Part shown: positions 62,701 through 64,000 of the stretch, piece after piece
Layout: each line of letters opens with the position of its first letter
Position numbering within the stretch: the first letter of the stretch is position 1
Source of the DNA: Zobellia russellii
GTDB lineage: Bacteria; Bacteroidota; Bacteroidia; Flavobacteriales; Flavobacteriaceae
DNA: 64,000 nt
Assembly (NCBI RefSeq): GCF_018728565.1
Contig: NZ_JACSOI010000004.1
Span: forward strand, 62,001 to 126,000
Reading direction: 5' to 3'
Translations under genes and position numbers: made by a program
Notes under the pieces: model-generated
The model's database searches: none
Told to the model about the DNA's origin: nothing
Seen by the model: only the letters and a program-made list of their open reading frames with translations

Positions 62701-62952
62701 ACCGTTTGTACTACCTTTTACAAGAATAGTAACACCGGCAAGTGGTCCCATTGCGTCCGATACTGTACCTGTTACGGTGCGCTGAACGGGTTGGGTTTCA
62801 AGGTTGTTTTTTAAAGACGACTCCTTATCTGTCGTAAATGCATGTGATTGGATTGGAATCGTTACAGCTAAGATTATCACGAACTTAAGAACGAATAATC
62901 TTTTGATGGAGCTGCCTGGGCAACCCGCATCAGTGAACCATTTAATTTTCAT
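59749..62952 (-). CDS. SusC-type TonB-dependent receptor
   Basis: 1067 residues: signal region, carboxypeptidase-like domain (RTVTGTVSDAMGPLAGVTILVKGSTNGTSTDFDGNYSIEV), TonB-box-like DEVVVLGYTTRKKGELTGSV, plug (DRGGLPGSTNDDDLTLLIRG ... AIYGARAANGVILITTKRGKSG) and a barrel ending TYTLGLNLSF. Partner of the following SusD. A strong terminator on the opposite strand lies about 80-110 bases upstream of its start (63032-63062), suggesting antisense control. Confidence 0.97.
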   Translation of the reverse strand: MKIKWFTDAGCPGSSIKRLFVLKFVIILAVTIPIQSHAFTTDKESSLKNNLETQPVQRTVTGTVSDAMGPLAGVTILVKGSTNGTSTDFDGNYSIEVDDDQAILMFSYIGYSSKEIPVGGQSEINVTLEEDAAKLDEVVVLGYTTRKKGELTGSVSTVSSEQIAKAGNKDLAKSLSGTVPGLIIADRGGLPGSTNDDDLTLLIRGKSTLGNNSPLILIDGITASTFSHLAPQDIESLTVLKDGAAAIYGARAANGVILITTKRGKSGKPSINLSSSYNVSKFSVAPNLMSSEQYAIYNNEIAQRNGTPLPYTAEQIQNYASGNDPINFPNTDWADLTFAKSSPESRNSVSISGGSDNVKYFVSGDFISQTGMYKSGDLNFKQKQVRSNIDINLTDNFKIGVDLSGRFGDRNEPGASVGEIYSRINTNEPTEVGIYPNGLPGWGGENGANPYVMATQKSGFSKQTDNELRGRFSYDWNLDNFISGLSLKGFAGVRRMNNDIKAWYTPWTVYTYQESTDDYTPSQGFAQGQGSQRTLRESFWKFDELLLNSTLHYSKSLGDNHSISSFVGVEQATSNQRSFWAERRGFPTSEHSELFAGSDEGQQSYGESQEWARVNYFGSFSYDFKKKYFLDLTIRHDGSSNFGPGKRFGTFPGVAASWAINKESFLENVEWLNALKIRASWAKMGNDRIAPFQYLTRYNYGGPTNNAQPNYAIFGTPGVSYNGYTSANVPNQDITWETAYMKNIGLNFTLFDNKLSGDINYFYQNREDILVTRAAAIPDAAGITLPAENIGKVDNFGWEVELSWRDKIGENLSYNLGANFTQAKNEVVFLAEAADVPEWRKREGHSLDSYITYPTAGIFRDQAQVDATEVKLDGTVEGEPIYLDTDGNGEINANDRVRAFSSNVPEIQFGFFGGFNYKDFDFSFLFQGQAEAEMLIFFERPGARPDFLFDQRWTPENRNARYPRAYATGDKFSGNQSGSSENFEGADFWLHDASFVRLKQLELGYTFHKEDIKLGDLKLFVRGYNMLTLFSDVADLGLDPEANGYYDFRESTYPSLQTYTLGLNLSF

Positions 62953-62965
62953 AAATTTGAATTAG

Positions 62966-63062
62966 TTAGAGTTAAACATGCCCCAGGGTCAATGGGGTAT
63001 TACTTTACTTCATGCCTAGCATGAAATTCAGAAGGAGGGTGTTGGCGCACTCTCCTTTTTTT
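62966..63062 (+). ncRNA. Candidate cis-antisense sRNA opposite the susC leader
   Basis: The plus strand carries a TAAATTTG element (62952-62959) and, about 75-110 bases on, an intrinsic terminator, which would define an RNA of roughly 100 nt complementary to the 5' leader of the minus-strand susC gene. Antisense sRNAs of this kind are known in Bacteroides PULs (for example DonS). No TTG -33 element was found, so the start is uncertain. Confidence 0.4.
63032..63062 (+). terminator. Intrinsic terminator on the strand opposite susC
   Basis: AAGGAGGGTG (63032-63041), loop TTGGCG, CACTCTCCTT (63048-63057), T-tract to 63062. The minus-strand reading lacks a T-tract, so the signal is for plus-strand transcription, where no protein gene ends. 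Confidence 0.7.
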
Positions 63063-63514
63063 GGTCAGTTATATTGTGTTTTTATAGAGTTTTGGAATTG
63101 GGTCATATTTGTTTGGTTGGTATATGAAATTGATAATATTCATTTAGTTTTTACAAAAGAACCATAAAAAGGAGGGGGGATATTTGCGAAATTTAACTGG
63201 CTATTGCACTATTTTACCATTTTTAAGGTTTTGTTGGAAAAAATGCGCAAAAATTGAGTTTATAATGAAGAAAGTCCCAATTGTGGGAAGAAACTCAACA
63301 GAATGATTATCAGTTGAATCTTGAAAAGAAGTACTGATGATTTTATAAAATATAAAGAGTCACATAGAGCAAGGCTCTGTTATGCAGGGGGATACCATAC
63401 AATATTTATTCCAATGTAGATATACTACATTACAGGAACCTGCGAGTAATATTCAATAGGTCTTAATGGGATAGAAAAATAAAGTTGCTAGGGCAGGTCT
63501 AAAATGAAGAGGTT
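63063..63514. other. Intergenic leader region of susC
   Basis: AT-rich, no gene. AATGTAGATATACTACATT (63413-63431) is an inverted repeat with 7-bp arms that could bind a regulator. Confidence 0.4.
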
Positions 63515-63916
63515 TTATTTTAGACTTAAAAACACAGATTCTAATTGTTCTGTCTTAATGGGTTTTACAAAATAGTCCAGTATAGAGTTTATGCGTTGAG
63601 CTCTATCAATGTCTACGGGGTCTAAGGAGGAAGATATCATGTATATGTTGATTTTCTTCTTTAACTGATTTTCAATTTTTGAATATTCTTTTAAAAACTG
63701 AAAACCGTCCATAACCGGCATATCTATATCCAAAAATATAACATCGGGCAGTTCCGAGTTTGTATCAAGGTTTTCCTGTATAAACGACAAAGCCATCTCC
63801 CCATCTTCAAAAGCCAGTGTGCTTACGGACAAGTGCATGGTTTCCATTTTTTTAACCACTGTATAGCGGTAAATGTAATCGTCATCTATAATACAGATTT
63901 TAGGTGCATTTTTCAT
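63515..63916 (-). CDS. Single-domain response regulator (operon with histidine kinase)
   Basis: 133 residues: CICIDDDYIYRYTV-like acidic start (KICIIDDDYIYRYTVVKKM), phosphoacceptor in DVIFLDIDMPVMDGFQF (about 63), YMISSSLDP and YFVKPIKTEQLE with the conserved Lys. No output domain. It starts 4 bases after the stop of the upstream kinase gene, so it is its cognate receiver. Confidence 0.92.
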   Translation of the reverse strand: MKNAPKICIIDDDYIYRYTVVKKMETMHLSVSTLAFEDGEMALSFIQENLDTNSELPDVIFLDIDMPVMDGFQFLKEYSKIENQLKKKINIYMISSSLDPVDIDRAQRINSILDYFVKPIKTEQLESVFLSLK

Positions 63917-63920
63917 TCTG

Positions 63921-64000
63921 TCAATTAAAATTTATAGTAAAAGTAGTACCCTGATCTACTTTGCTGGTTGCATAAATAGTACCGCCCATAGCCTCTATTT
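63921..64000 (-). CDS. Sensor histidine kinase, C-terminal fragment
   Basis: Minus-strand frame entering from the right edge and stopping at 63921-63923. The 26 visible residues (IEAMGGTIYATSKVDQGTTF...) are the end of a HATPase_c domain: the G-G-x-I ... G-T-T-F block that closes the ATP-binding fold. The rest of the kinase lies outside the window. Confidence 0.85.
   Translation of the reverse strand, partial: IEAMGGTIYATSKVDQGTTFTINFN

Overview
The window comes from a marine Flavobacteriaceae bacterium (Bacteroidota), most likely Zobellia or a close relative. The evidence is three SusC/SusD pairs, four exported sulfatases, a hybrid two-component sensor, a type IX secretion sorting domain, TAnnTTTG-type promoters with A-rich translation starts, and a GH16 beta-agarase whose sequence I recognise from memory as very close to Zobellia galactanivorans AgaB. 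No rRNA, tRNA, CRISPR array or insertion sequence was seen.

Layout. 1-9772 (+) is the distal part of a polysaccharide utilization locus (PUL): the end of a SusC receptor, SusD, three S1-type sulfatases, an SGNH hydrolase and a GH30 glycosidase, pointing to a sulfated glycan. 9792-19162 is mixed accessory DNA: small membrane proteins, a collagen-like lipoprotein, and four co-oriented minus-strand genes (11178-15006) separated by repeat-rich spacers, one with a PD-(D/E)XK-like nuclease fold. A zinc acyl-hydrolase, a lipocalin-like lipoprotein and a class III nucleotide cyclase follow. 19301-23842 holds a DUF808 protein, an lmo0937-type mini-protein, a GH13 glucan enzyme, a SYLF protein and a response regulator.

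24468-30627 looks like one regulon: a double-DUF1080 lipoprotein coupled to a Tat-exported Gfo/Idh/MocA oxidoreductase, then, on the other strand, a LacI-type regulator followed by a T9SS-sorted vanadium haloperoxidase-like protein. The same GTGT(G/A)CGCACAC operator-like sequence lies upstream of both transcription units. 30845-37505 holds stress and envelope genes: HPII-type catalase, DUF421, DUF2383, a VOC protein and an outer-membrane phospholipase.

37628-57776 is agar or red-algal galactan territory: a TPR-LuxR membrane regulator divergent from a GH29 alpha-L-fucosidase; then SusC, SusD, a surface glycan-binding lipoprotein and AgaB; a cbpA/cbpM chaperone pair; a hybrid two-component regulator; and a fourth sulfatase with an unusual active-site motif. 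57971-62952 (-) is another SusCD pair. In its 5' leader the opposite strand carries a strong intrinsic terminator, the arrangement expected for a cis-antisense sRNA repressing susC. The window ends in a histidine kinase/response regulator operon.
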